Assembly: GCA_038093975.1 (NCBI GenBank)
Contig: JBBPTG010000091.1
Coordinates: forward strand, 43,758-107,757
Direction of reading: 5' to 3'
From: Chalciporus piperatus
Taxonomy: Eukaryota; Basidiomycota; Agaricomycetes; Boletales; Boletaceae
DNA: 64,000 nt
Part shown: positions 21,016-33,504 of the stretch, piece after piece
Position numbering within the stretch: position 1 is the first letter of the stretch
Layout: every line of letters starts with the position of its first letter
Notes under the pieces: generated by a model
Told to the model about the DNA's origin: nothing
What the model saw: the letters and a program-made list of their open reading frames with translations, nothing else
Databases searched by the model: none
Position numbers and translations under genes: made by a program

Positions 21016-22359
21016 TTGCAACTCGAGAAATGAAGAATAAAACTCTTCACCATCTCCTCAGCAGGGGCACCTCGGATATATTGATCTGAACGAATCCAAA
21101 ACACTGATAGAGAACAAACAGAAACAAAACCCGATGCATCATCCTCAGATTCAACTTCGGTTACAGACCACAGTTCTTGAACGATTTCACGACAAAACGA
21201 TGGACCGACAAAACGAAGAAGATAGCAAAGTCACGCTAACGCATAACCCTTTGACATTTGCATTCCCACGGACTGTCACGCCGACATTAATGAAACCGCT
21301 AAAAAAACCTGGGAATACTAGTAATTCAGTTCCAGTTGATCCCGGCGAGTTCAGAGAACACTCGATCTCCACAGCCTCGTACAATGCCGCACTTATCTCT
21401 CGAATCGATAACAATCACGGGCGAAATATTCGCTCACAGTCAAAGCGGGCGCGCGGAAAAGTCGGGGGGAACACTGATGTGGCGCCGAAATGCTAATGAG
21501 CATCCAAATCAACTTGAATAATGTGAACCCTTACGGGCCGGGGCGGTCATCCATCTCAGAACGAGTCTTCCAAGACATTGTAGATCACGGGGTAACTAAG
21601 TTATCTACCTATTCCCCAGGGAAGCTAGAATCATTTACTCTTCAGGTCACAACTCAGGCTTACACTAGGTACCGTTCTCATGGGGGATCAGTACTATCAA
21701 ATGACGGCGTTCGTCTCTCGGAAGGTTGACAGCGCTGGTCTCGGATGTTCAAGCCTGCCGATCTGCCAGTCCCAATTACCGGAGCTTCGACACTGTCGGT
21801 TTCACTTTTGAACCCGCTCGTTCCGCTCACAACTAGTTGTACTTGCGCCATTTGTGGTGGTAAACTAGATCACATTCTTTCCCCTTCCAGTTCGTGAGGC
21901 TTATCTCACGCAGTAGATCAGACGCCAAACCCGATTCATGTTTACCCCATGTTTCAAGACCCTGCTCGAGAATAGTCGAGAATACTGAGATTCGGTGAAC
22001 ACGACGATCTTCTTCCCGGCCGCAGCCCCTTACTTATGTAAGGAGCGCCAACTTGAACTGGTTTGTTCCCCGGGCATGAGACCCCATATTTCGGTCCGTT
22101 TTGCCTTGTTGTCCATCCCATGGGGTCGAAGGGGAGGTCGCGTGTGAAGGAACTGATGTCATGTTATCTGTTCGTCAAATAAAGCCCTCCATCCCACTGC
22201 TATCTCACTGACTCACCTCCTTATCAACGTTGATAAGACGGGACCACGCGATCCCGTCTTGCGTGTCATTACCCGAGCGGCTTTATATGCCCCAGGGCTT
22301 TTCTCCGCTGCTCCTCCACCTCTTGGCCTTCCGAACAGTCGAAGTTCAGCCTCCTTCAA
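21016..22359. other. Intergenic; open frames without recognisable family
   Basis: A 120-codon plus frame at 21134-21496 and a 79-codon frame at 21490-21729 have no features I recognise and no clear splice partners. The last few hundred bases probably hold the formamidase promoter, but I see no convincing TATA box. Confidence 0.4.
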
Positions 22360-24988
22360 ATGGCTACCGCAGCTAACTCTGTTACTCATCCGACCCTTAT
22401 TAAGGTGAGAGTTTTCCATATGTGAATGAGAATCTATCGACTTACATTCTCATTAGGTTGACCCCTTTGCGTAAGTGCAGGTAGATTTAGCGCCGGTGGT
22501 CTCCCACTGATTGGTGTGGCGAACCCAGACCCGCACCCGGACAGAAGGTCGGTGTAGTTGCAGCTTGAATGGTACCATCCAAGGCTGAACAATCCGCATA
22601 CAGGGTCTGCACAACAGATGGCAGTATGTTAAATCATATGAGTTGGATAGACGTGCATTTGACCCTTGTTGCCCAGCCCTGATATCCCCCCTATTGCAAC
22701 TGTCAAGCCCGGTGAGGTAGGTGAATTGAAGATGTACATGACTGTCGCCTGAAGCCTTTCCTAGGTATTCAACATCGAGTGTGTCGGTAGGTCGTCGTCG
22801 CCAAGGATGGAATACATTTGCTCACGAACCGCCAGACTGGACTGGTGCGCAAATCGGGAACAACGACTGTGTGTTATAAGTGCATCCCAGTCCGTAGCTT
22901 GACTTAACATAGGGCTTGTCTTCCAGTCAGCGACGACATCCGCAACGTCGATCTCACGTCGGTCCACAACTTGTCGGGCCCCATTGCTGTTGAGGGCGCA
23001 GAACCTGGTGATTGTCTCGTTGTTGACATTTTGGATGGTATGACCTTGGTATTTGACCTATGAAATGGTACTGATCGATCCTTTGTAGTGAGACCGTTTG
23101 ACCAGATGCCTTGGGGCTATACCGTGAGATTAGCGAGCTCACTTTGGAGATGAGTACTGACTTGGCTTAGGGTATTTTCGAGTTGGAGAACGGTGGTGGC
23201 TTGTTCGGTACGGCTCAGGAACCAAGTGGTGATCGATGATCTGACATTTCTTTCTTTCTAGCCCGGGAATTCAACAGCAGAGCAGCCAAGGCAATCTGGG
23301 ATTTCGAAGGTGGGTCAGTCGGACATCTACCAGCTACCCGGCTGACAGCGACGTTAGGTATCTATGCGACCTCGAGGCACATTCCGGGTGTTCGCTTCGC
23401 CGGTATATCTCACCCCGGGTTGATTGGAACGGCACCATCCCACGAGCTCCTCGCCAAGTGGAACGAACGTGAAGTTGGTCTTATCGACGCACACCCTAAT
23501 GCTGTCCCCCCCGTTGCGTTCGGCCCTCTCCCGACTGGAGCATATGTTGGCCAAGACAACCTTCCGGATGATGTGAGAGAGAAGATTTACCGCGATGGCG
23601 CACGCACAATTCCTGGTCGTGAGCACGGAGGAAACTGCGACGTGAGTGGTTTCAGAGAGTTTGATGTCCCCGGCATGCTTAACTAACGACTCGGCTATAG
23701 ATCAAGAACTTGTCCAAGTGCGAAGCCTGTATCTCTTCTGATTAACAAGTGCTTAGCATACGACATTTGTTTAGGGGTTCTCGTTGCTACTTCCCCGTCT
23801 TCGTCAAGGGTGCAAACCTATCCGTCGGCGATTTGCACTTCTCACAGGGTGATGTACGTAAATTCCCAAGTTGTCTGGCTTGACCTTGCTAACGATCCGT
23901 AGGGAGAGGTACATTGATCATCTTTTCTCGAAGCATTCCAACTGACGCCGATCCAGCTTTCCTTCTGCGGTGCCATCGAGATGGTAAAGCATAATTCCAA
24001 CCTCGTTTGAATGCGATAGCTCATCATACTCGCAGGCTGGAATCGTCAAGTTCAAGACGAGCATCATCAAGGGGGGTGTGGAGAAGTTCGCTCTCAAGAT
24101 GCCAATTTTCCTGGTTTGTGCTATCTTGTCACCTAATCCAAGTTCGACGTTATCCCTGACGTATTGATATTACAGCCATCCCCTATCGACCCATTGTACT
24201 CGGCCAAGGTAAGACAGACGAAACCTCATTCTGGAGCATCATGCTGAAACCAGACCCAGCTCATCTTCGAGGGTATCGGTGTTGACATTCGTGCGTCCCT
24301 TTGAGTTGACGAGTGCTCTCTACTTGCTAACGAGTCTGCAGACGGAGACGGCAAACAGTACGACATGGACGCGTAAGTCGTTTCCCTGGGAGAATCCACA
24401 AATCATCCTAGGTATATCCCTTTCAGAACGGTCGCTTACAAACAAGCTGCTCTCAATGCTATCGCGTACTTGCAAAAGGTATGCATCGCAATTGATATGT
24501 TTCTCGTGTGCTATATCTGATATGGCTATCATCGCGATCAAATAGGTTGGGTATAGTGAGTGATTCCCCATCCATGTCTCTGTTTTCATCTTGCCAAATG
24601 ACGAATCTCTTTGACGCATTAAGCCCGCGAGCAAGCATGTGAGTGCGAAGATTGCCCTTACATCTGTTGCTCTGACGATTTTTGCAGACCTTCTTCTCTC
24701 AGCCGCCCCAGTTGAGAGCCACGTCGGTGCTGTCGTGGTATGTGCTAGATTCTCATAGAATCTTGATTCCCTCTAACGTCTGCACTCAACGAAAGGACTC
24801 CCCCAACGCCTGCGTGACGCTCGCACTTCCTCTCGGAATCTTCGAGCACGTGAGTTCACATCCACGCTTTGTACTCACAAGCCAGCAGGCTGAACGTTGG
24901 CGGCCTCTAGGACATCTTACCCAAACCGGAAGGCCTGAAGAAACTCGACTTTGGCCAATGTGCGATTCGCAGCGATGGCGTGGTCTAA
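22360..24988 (+). CDS. Formamidase (FmdA/AmdA family)
   Basis: A gene of many small exons predicts an acetamidase/formamidase, which hydrolyses formamide to formate and ammonia in the cytosol. Recognisable blocks in order are IPPIATVKPGEVFNIECVDW and TGAQIGNND, NVDLTSVHNLSGPIAVEGAE, MPWGYTGIFELENGGGLFA, FNSRAAKAIWDFEGIYATS, SHPGLIGTAPSHELLAKWNE, IPGREHGGNCDIKNLSKGSR, YFPVFVKGANLSVGDLHFSQ, GDGELSFCGAIEMAGIVKFK and ACVTLALPLGIFEHD. The end is KKLDFGQCAIRSDGVV with TAA at 24986-24988. Introns are 45-60 nt with normal GT-AG ends. The start MATAANSVTHPTLIK at 22360 fits, but the segment 22500-22690, which should carry the conserved LHNRWHP block, does not splice cleanly in my reading, so the N-terminal model is uncertain. 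It converges with the DUF4139 gene 160 bp away. Confidence 0.9.
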
Positions 24989-25148
24989 TCGCTTCAAAAA
25001 CCCCCAAGCAAGTTTCAAAGAACAGATAGTTGTAGTGTACGAATACGAACTGAACGATGAAGCTTTGCTTGTAATGTACAGCACGCATCCAATGGATGAA
25101 TACCCTTCTTCGACAGTAAACCGAAAGAGAGACGTAGCCAAACTATCT

Positions 25149-27242
25149 TCACCCACGGACTTGTTCCACTACTTTAAGTCCCTGGGGAGTGCAAACATCC
25201 CACACAGCTTTCAGAGCTTCCGTTCCAGGTTTGACGTCACAGACCCATTCGAACAACCCTGTCTGCTTACCCTTTCTCGCTCCCGTCGTGGACCACCGTG
25301 CCAGACATCCGTCTCTCAGTGTTACAGCCCCCTCTTCGATATCGGTCAAACCGGCAGGCTCCTTCAATATGATTGTGACCCGCGGATCGGCCGGTAGAGG
25401 TATAAATGTGCGGACGACGACACCGCGGATAGTTTCCGCATGAGTATTATTGATGAATGTGGCGCTCGTGTACGTCGTTGTGACATTGCCGGTGAACGCA
25501 GCAATCGCAGGGAGAGCGTCAGGGGAACGATTATTAATCGTGGTGATGCCGGTGTCGACGGCAAGAGAGCATTCGAGGATCTGAGGCGAGTCGGTGCTCT
25601 GTAGTAGTAATACATGACTTAGACACCAGTTGTCATGGAGGGAGTCTATTCACGTACCCGAATTTCCGTTGACGAGACGTGCTTGTTGTTCAGGTACGTC
25701 TTCACCGTCCCAGGGAGCAACACATATTCACTAGTGTTCTTCACCTCACACTGCACTGAATTGAGCGGGCATCAACTTTGGTCGCATGAAGAGCGGACTG
25801 ACCGTGTAATAGACGCGGGTGTCGACGCTCGGCACTGCGACGCGCATGAACTTTGCTTGGAGAGGGATAGAAGCCACCAAGGCATGGTGAGCAATGCCGT
25901 CTGAAGGAATGAAGACGGAGCCGCTGGCGATGTGCGTGATCGGGTCCTTCGTGCCCTAAGTTCCCGAAAAGACAATCATGAGCGATATTTGCCAAGGCGG
26001 GTGAGAGACCAGACGTACTTGAGCAATAAGTTCCGCGACTGCCTGATTGGGAGGGGGAGGCGCAGGTGGAGCGGAGGGTTGGGCCATCGCCATCGCATGG
26101 GGTTGGGGTGGAATGAGTTGGCTTACGGACCCGAAGACACTAGCGCCTTCACCCGACTGCACGCTACGAGCTGCCGTAGCGACCTCTCTCTCCCTGTCAT
26201 TCTCCCTCGTGGCAGCACCAAACAAGGATCCCCCCCGGCTGGGGGCGGTCGGCTGGGAGAAGATTGATTGATAGACTGGTTGAATAAATCCAAGACTAAT
26301 ATCAATTCGCTTCGGCTCTGGAAGCTGAATGAGCTGCGAGTCTCGATTGGCTGTTGTGAGTGCCATGCTGACATTTTCCCAGTCTTCGCCTGTCTGCTGC
26401 GTCACTACACAACGAAAGTCGAATATCACAGCCGGTGAGGGCATGTTGACGCGCAGGTCATAAACTGGTTTCCAGGTAACGTGGTTAACCACTAGAAATT
26501 CGATTAACTCAACCTCGATCAATCAAGCACAGAGCTCACTGTATGTCAAGGTAAGCTCAACGCCTTCCACATCGGTTTGGTTCTTGCAAGAGAGGACGAC
26601 CACTACTTTCATCGGTAACTTGAGGGACAGCTTGGTAAGGCGATCTGTCTCTTCGGCGATTCTTTTGTTGATTTCAGCCAGCTTGGCATCTAGTTCTGCA
26701 ATCACCGCGGAACGAGCTACTCCAATCTCGACAAACTCGTCAAAGAAGGTAGCAATTTGGGATGCTTCGGGGGTAATTGAAGACTTGCATTGAGCAAGAG
26801 AGTCCATATATGTCGTGAGGAATGTGAAGCTTTGCTGCCTCAGACGCTTTTCATCTTCAAGACGCAGACGCTCTGCTTGGAGCTCACCCAAGAGCTGGTT
26901 GGTAGGCGGAGAGCTAGTAGTACCGGGTGCAGCAGCGGATATGCTGTAGTAATCCAAGATCGACACATTCCCCGAGATGGACGTGACGGAAGCGCCGACA
27001 GTATGAAGACTAGCGGGCAGATTGACGATCTGAATGATTTGTGGTTCATCCTGAAGAGATCAGTGTGATTAATTGGCAGGACTGCAATTTGAACGAGTGA
27101 CGATGCTCACCTGATGGGTGAGCAGCGTTAAGGGGAACAGTCGAGTGATCTCAGCCCCCCCAGAGTTGAAGAGCTTCACAGATTTGATGGGTGACTGATT
27201 TGCCTGCAAGACCGTCGTTTGTCCAAGGGGAGTCTCGACCAT
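25149..27242 (-). CDS. DUF4140/DUF4139 protein (mucoidy inhibitor A-like)
   Basis: It starts MVETPLGQTTVLQANQSP at 27242. The N-terminal DUF4140 part (SVKLFNSGGAEITRLFPLTL) continues after an intron as DEPQIIQIVNLPASLHTVGA. A coiled coil follows (ELQAERLRLEDEKRLRQQSF). The next intron (about 26542-26496) leads to the DUF4139 core MVNHVTWKPVYDLRV, and then WENVSMALTTANRDSQ. A proline-alanine-rich insert (PPQPHAMAMAQPSAPPAPPP) separates this from the C-terminal beta-rich half, with VFIPSDGIAHHALVASIPL, VTTTYTSATFINNTHAETI and the end LKVVEQVRG at 25149. The family occurs in bacteria and fungi; its biochemical role is not established. Several 50-60 nt introns are visible. Confidence 0.85.
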
Positions 27243-27507
27243 TGTGAGGAATCGTGAAAGCTGGAATGAGCTACAACTAGGTGTCGAAACGCAGGGGATG
27301 ATTGGCGCCCGTCCTGCACAGGATCTATTATTTCCAGCAATTTTGCCAACAATTCGAGTCAATCAATCGCTGTGAATCTGGGCTTGGGGCGAAGTCTTGT
27401 GGCGTATAAGTATGTGATCAGACCGAAATTATCGAATGCGAAGGTGGACTACAGGACAGCAAACAATACATGATGAGGGGAGTACAAATCAAATCAAGAC
27501 AAATCAT

Positions 27508-28565
27508 CTAGTGCTTCAAGCCGAGCCACTTGCCTGACAAGGAATCAGCTAAGGGTAGATGATCCAGTACGTGTTGTAAAACTTGCCTATCCCTGACCGC
27601 TTCTTGCCACCTTTGTAGCTTGGCAATTTCATGCAGTTGGAACCCATAGATACGCGGTCGATACCTATCAGCCTTCAAAGCGACACTTGCCGTACTGGCT
27701 GGTTCAACAATATTCTCTGGGGTATCTGCTTCCTCCCTCGTGCGTCTGTTTTTCTTCGCGGCATCGGCCTCACTAGCCCGCGGTGGTGGTGCCGGCTCCA
27801 CGGGACCGGCCTTAGGAGGGATGAGATTTGGATAAACCATGAAGAGAAGATGAGGGAACGATGTGCCAAAATAAGCCCCGTCAATAGAACCATGTCGTGA
27901 GGATTTGGGAGAATAAACATCTTCACAGCGACCGCAATAGAGCTTGACAGATTTCTCGTAGGGAATGTCGCTCAGACCGACAGGCAGGAGGGGTTGTGAC
28001 TGGCATAGGACTCTGGGGCATCGACCGAAATCCACTCTCTTAAATTTTTCGAGCTGGAGAGCGTCAGGAATGATTTGAAAAAGGTATGTAAGTGCACACC
28101 ATTTTAGCAAGACCGCGTGCAGTGACGATCCACCGTGCATGAATAAGTCCGTATAGTAGGCGTGCTTGGACATCTAGCGCGCCCCGTAGCTCATCCTGAA
28201 TGTCATCGTCTGGAAAACGGAGTCAGTCAGTAATAATTTGACAGATAATCCGACCAACCAAGATTGTCCGTGATTAGATCTAGAGCTTGAGCATAGTTGG
28301 AAACCTCGTTGTTGAGGCCGGTCAAATTGAACCTGTCTAGGATATAGTCCTCCTCGACTTCGCAGAAGTATTCGTTTCCTTTCGAAGAGAGAAACCAGGA
28401 TATCCACTACCAGATATCATTGTTAGATTTGTTCAGGTGGCAACCAAAGCACCTCACCGAGCTGGATAATCGCGTGAGCTGCTTCCCACTGAATAAAGAC
28501 CGGACCTACTTGGAATAATCAGAATCAGAGCCTGTAGAGGCATCGTCCACTGCGCGACCGAGCAT
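27508..28565 (-). CDS. Casein kinase 2 regulatory beta subunit
   Basis: It starts [18 protein letters not shown] at 28565, with an acidic serine-rich N-terminus. Exons join in phase to [40 protein letters not shown] and [20 protein letters not shown]. The zinc ribbon is complete: [20 protein letters not shown], then [20 protein letters not shown] with four cysteines, followed by [19 protein letters not shown]. The C-terminus is extended (about 100 residues, with [15 protein letters not shown] and a helix ending SGKWLGLKH). The protein forms a dimer that bridges two CK2 catalytic subunits and steers substrate choice in nucleus and cytosol. It is divergent from GUP1, with 227 bp between start codons, so a shared promoter region is likely. 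Confidence 0.95.
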
Positions 28566-28792
28566 CGTGTCAGTTTCCTGCTCAATCCGCCGCTTTCAAA
28601 CTGACTAGTACTAGTGGTGGTTCTAACGAAGAAACCCTCCCAATAGTTGCCTGAGATGGGCTGTGGCGGTGTAACACCTTCGACGTCAAAATCCAGAAAA
28701 GGGATAATGTTCTCACGTCACTAACGCGCTCTTCCCGAACTTCCATCTTTGCAAGAATCAAAGAATCATAGAGCCATCTTTGGTAGCTGGGT

Positions 28793-31142
28793 ATGCCAGA
28801 GGCAGTCATATTAGACATGCCAACAGACCTTCGCACCACGCGCGTTTCACCGCTCGAACTCGAAAACCAGGAAATTAGCAAGAAGAACCATTGGGAAATC
28901 ACTGCGTTAACCGTGGACATACCCGACTCGAGCAAATCTCAACGGGGAGATGCATCACAACCACCACCGCTATGGAGAACGCCAGAGTTTCTCTTTTACT
29001 CCCTGGTGGCTATAGTCGTCATCCCGTACATGGCCTGGGTGCCCATGAACCTGAGTTCACGTGCGTCAGAGGAACCAAATATGTTTTGGTCAAACTCACC
29101 CTTCGATGCTTTGTAGCTACGCACCCAAATTATCAGTTCTTTCGAGCAAAACTCAGTCCAAGCTGGTTATTTGGTCGTCCCGTGGTAAGTAGATACATTG
29201 CGTCACGAGCATAGATTGGAGCCCATCCTCCGAATGACCGCATCTAGGATAACAGCGACGCGCAATATCGCGCTTTTCGCAACAATATACCTGTTTTGTC
29301 ACTCCTGGTGTTATTATACGTCTCCATCAAATCAATTTACAATCGTCTCACAACTCGCTCAGCATCAGGACCCGATAACACCTACCTCGTTCCCTTTACG
29401 ATCTTTTTTGCTGCTCTGTATCTCACTGGACTGCATGGGACAAGCACTTTGAAAATACTTACCATTCTCACTGTTAATTATTACATCGGCAAAGCTTCCG
29501 CTGGATCGCGTGTCGGTCCCCTCATTACTTGGATCTTCAACTTTCTCATTTTGTTCGCAAATGAGAGAAATGAAGGATACCTCTTTGCGAGCCTTCACCC
29601 AGGTTTAAAAGCATTGGTAAGTGGGAAATTTTGCGTCCGTTCTATACTCTCACCTTGCGGTAGGACACATTCAAAGGAATATATCCCCGTTGGCACATCA
29701 GCTTCAACATCACTATGCTGAGGCTGGTCTCCTTTAACATGGATTACTACTGGGCCTGCATTTCGTCTCGCCCATCAGTGGTGCGTGATGCTCTATTTTT
29801 CATTCTTTCGTATCTCAATCATCTCTAACAGCCGGAGTCCAACCTCACCGAAAAGCAACGAGCCGCTCTTCCTCATTCCCTCGAGTATTATTCCTACGCG
29901 AATTATCTTGCCTATGTTTTGTTTCCTCCGCTCTACATCGCTGGGCCGATCCTGACATTTAACAACTTCATGTGGCAGGTCCTCTCCCTTCCAAATCTCT
30001 TTCGGGTGGACTCAGATTCACATGTATTTCATCTAGCTGCGCCGACCCGTTGATATTCAACCGAAAGCTGTGGTGGGATACCTGATACGGTTTCTCGTCA
30101 GCCTCTTGACCATGGAGTTCATTCTCCATTATATGTACGTGGTCGCCATCAAGGACACAAAAGCTTGGCCAGGTGATACTCCTCTTGAGTTGAGCATGAT
30201 TGGTTTCTGGAACCTTATTATCGTATGGCTCAAGGTAGGTCTATTTCTTGGGCAACCTCTTTTATGTGCTTCTCATTTCTCTAGCTTCTGCTTCCATGGC
30301 GATTCTTCCGACTGTGGTCGCTAGCTAGCGGAATAGATCCACCAGAAAACATGGTGCGATGTATGGCAAACAACTACTCGACGCTAGGTTTCTGGAGAAG
30401 TTGGCACCGCTCGTACAACTTATGGATAGTGAGGTAATTTATCTTCTCAGTGTCCGCAGTCCGTGTTTTCTAATGTCGCCAGATACATCTACGTTCCCCT
30501 TGGAGGTACCAAGAACGTGATAGCCACCACGGTCCTCGTATTCACCTTCGTGGCACTGTGGCACGATCTATCCCTCCGATTACTTGCATGGGGTTGGCTC
30601 GTGAGCTTGTTCATTCTTCCGGAGCTGCTAGCGACCCGTCTACTTCCCCAATCCAAGGTTAGAGTTTCATTTTCGAACGAAAACTAGACCCAGCGGTGAC
30701 TCATCCTTCACATGATCAGTACGGAAGATACACATGGTACCGACATATCTGCGCATGCGGAGGAGTTCTCAACGTCTTGATGATGATAACTGCAAACCTC
30801 GTTGGTTTTGTCATCGGCACGGACGGGATCCGCTACATGGTCGACCAAATCACGGGAACTTTGCAAGGTAATGTCACTTTGACGAATTTTTTTTATTTCA
30901 TTCAGCTGACCGTGCGGCATTGATCGGGTGTTTTGTGCTCGTGCCTTATCCGAACGTTTTGTTCTCCTGTCAATGGTCAAGGCTTCCGCTTCCTGATTGG
31001 CGCGTGTTGCTGTTTGTTCGTGGGAGTGCAATTGATGTTCGAGTATCGGTGCGTGGCGGGTTTGTTGGAATGTTTTTGACGTGACCTCAAGATCTCTCAC
31101 AGTGAGGAAGAGATGCGGCGAGGGATATTCCGAAGGTGCTGA
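28793..31142 (+). CDS. GUP1: GUP1-type membrane-bound O-acyltransferase (MBOAT)
   Basis: It starts [20 protein letters not shown] at 28793. After a soluble N-terminus and a first membrane segment ([19 protein letters not shown]), exons split by 45-60 nt introns spell the family in order: [80 protein letters not shown] and the active-site block [17 protein letters not shown] with [11 protein letters not shown]. The second conserved histidine is in [17 protein letters not shown]. It ends RRGIFRRC with TGA at 31140-31142. Yeast Gup1 acylates the lipid of GPI anchors in the endoplasmic reticulum and also affects glycerol uptake; the same role is expected here. About ten membrane segments are visible. 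Confidence 0.92.
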
Positions 31143-31627
31143 CGATTGTACAGTGAGAAGCGCTGGGCAGTATCGTCTTGGTCCTATTCATCAGAAGTAT
31201 TCTATGTGCTACGTGGTGCTAAGTACAGGGCTTTGATGAATGACACTTTATTTACTTACAACAACGATGCGTGATGTAAGCTGTCAGGGTAGACAGGACG
31301 GAACGTGGCCTCCATGTTCACCATCTCCTGGTATTTCATGTCTAGTTGGATTGAATACATGGACATAGCATGCGGTATACATCTTGTACATTGAGTGTCA
31401 GTGATTGTGCAGGGAGAGAGCGCAAGTCGCAGTGTGTATGTAGATAAGGCGGAATGCGGGTGCATATGGATGATGCTGAGGACAAAAAGCTTTTGTGTAT
31501 ATCGGACACCAAGAGATGAGATGAGTGACCTGGACCCTGTTGTGTGTATAACGAAACCCTCGAAAGCAATGCAGGAAAGTGAAAAACAATGCGAACCCTG
31601 TCGTTGAACAACATGTCGCTCAACGAA
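31143..31627. other. Intergenic between convergent genes; nothing seen
   Basis: This is the tail-to-tail spacer between GUP1 and the FAD monooxygenase gene. Only short open frames are present, with no repeat or RNA gene. Confidence 0.6.
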
Positions 31628-33504
31628 CTATGCCTCAGGCGCCACATGGTAAAACCGTGCGTTCATGCGTTCGTCCAGATCCTTGAACCGTTCCTTGGCG
31701 CGTTCTCGGAGAAGACCCCATTTGATCCACCAATCGTCGGCTTGATCTTCAGGGTCGTACCCAAACAGTTCCTTGACATTCTCCCACTGTTCCGCGGCAT
31801 CACCACTACCAGAAAGAACGCTCTGGCCAGCAGCATACCGTCGTCGCATCATATTATCGCGCTGCTCTTGTTGCTGGCTGTGCGGCATCATCAGGAACGC
31901 TAGGTTTCCTTGTTCGCAGTGGACGACGCTCGCACAACGGTCTTCTCGCAACTCTTGGAGAGCGTGCAGGAGAGTCGGTATTTGCTCTTCTGTTCGCAAA
32001 TGAGAGAAAAGCTTGGCGAGCACTGCGGCATCTTCCACTGCAAGCGCGGTTCCTTGGTGTAATCCAGCCTAACGAGCGGGGAAAAGGTTAAGAGAAGATC
32101 ATGCCCAAAATTTCCCGTACTTACCGGTAACGGATGCGCGGCATCTCCAATGACCACTGCCCGACCATTACGGTGCACCCAATTTTCCAATGAAGGGGTG
32201 ATTTTCATCTGCGTTCGTGAAGGAGGGCGAGCAAGTTCTGCCAGTTTGAGTAACCTGAATGGACGTAAGAACGAATCAACGCTGTTGGTACCTTCAACTT
32301 ACCTCGGCTCGCAATGACCCATGTGCCAACACATTTCATTGTGCAAATCAGTTTTATGAGGAATAGGCTGAGATGGTCTGACCCAAAATTGAAAGGCGAA
32401 CTGATCCTTGCCCTGTGACAGGGATGAGCGCACTGAAGTAGAGATCCGGTCTGTAAACACTCACCGCGTGGTAACCACCCGCTGTAGCGTTATGGCCGAG
32501 CCACATCGAGAGGCACTAAATCAGGATCAGCCTTGAACACCATTGAATAATCCGAAGAATTTCAAACTGACATTTCTCGAACTCGCAATAGTTCTGAGCT
32601 CGGGGTGTTGCTTCATCAACTCTGTTGAAACGGTCGTACTGTTCCGATGGCTGAGCATTCGGTCAAATGTTTGTTGAAGTCACGTACTTGTAGAACAGGC
32701 CATGGGGAGAGACGGCCCCGTGCGTATCCTTCCCAGCTATTGCTTGCCTTATCAAACTTGAGCAACCGTCAGCACCGACTATGACATCGGCTCTTGTTGT
32801 TACTCCAGTGGAGAGTGTTACGTGATGGCCCTCGCAATCTACCGAAGCTACCTTCACATCGGTGTGAACCTTTGCCCCTGCTTTGATGGCAGCATTCAGG
32901 AGTAACCGCCGTAAATCGGCATACTATCTCATTTGACATTAAAAATCAACACGCGATAACGAAAAATGCTCACATGGCAGAATAGGAATTCTCCACCTAT
33001 TTCAGAGAGAAGCTCTTCCTCCCAGACGTGCCCACCAAGTATTTCTCCGGTTTCATCTATGGAAGAGGTCCGGTAAAACAGAGAGGTTGGTGACCAAATC
33101 GAAAGGAACTTACATTTGATCAGCTGGACTGAACCGGATGATACTGATATTGCCCTCAGGGACTCCTCGAGTCCCCAGCGAAAGAGAATTTTCACCACTT
33201 GTGGAGGCAATCGAATGCCTCCGTGAGAAGTCTGTTGGATAGTCTCTGGTTAGCAAGACAAGATAGTAGTTGCGAGTGATACCGCACGAACCTTTGATAA
33301 CTCTGCCTCACTAAACTGTTCGAGGACAACCACACGGTGTCCTGCTCGTCTTAACGCCAATGCAGAAGATAGACCAGCAACACCTCCACCGACTACCAGA
33401 AAGTCAATTGCCAACTCGGCCCGCTCATAAGTGGGGTGACACTGCTTCGGTGATCAGCATAACACGCGTCGCAACCGACTGCCACATACTGAGAGGTCGA
33501 ACAT
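31628..33504 (-). CDS. FAD-dependent monooxygenase, salicylate hydroxylase-like
   Basis: It starts MFDLS at 33504 and joins across a 48-nt intron to CHPTYERAELAIDFLVVGGG. The Rossmann fingerprint is VVGGGVAGLSSALALRRAGH followed by VVVLE. Then come GGIRLPPQVVKILFRWGLEE, the DG motif region ADVIVGADGCSSLIRQAIAG, and the second FAD motif RAVVIGDAAHPLP. An intron follows, then AGLHQGTALAVEDAAVLAKL. The C-terminus ends WWIKWGLLRERAKERF and RFYHVAPEA at 31628. Class A flavoprotein monooxygenases of this kind use NAD(P)H and oxygen to hydroxylate aromatic acids; the true substrate cannot be read from sequence. No signal peptide is seen. At least six short introns are needed. Confidence 0.88.
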
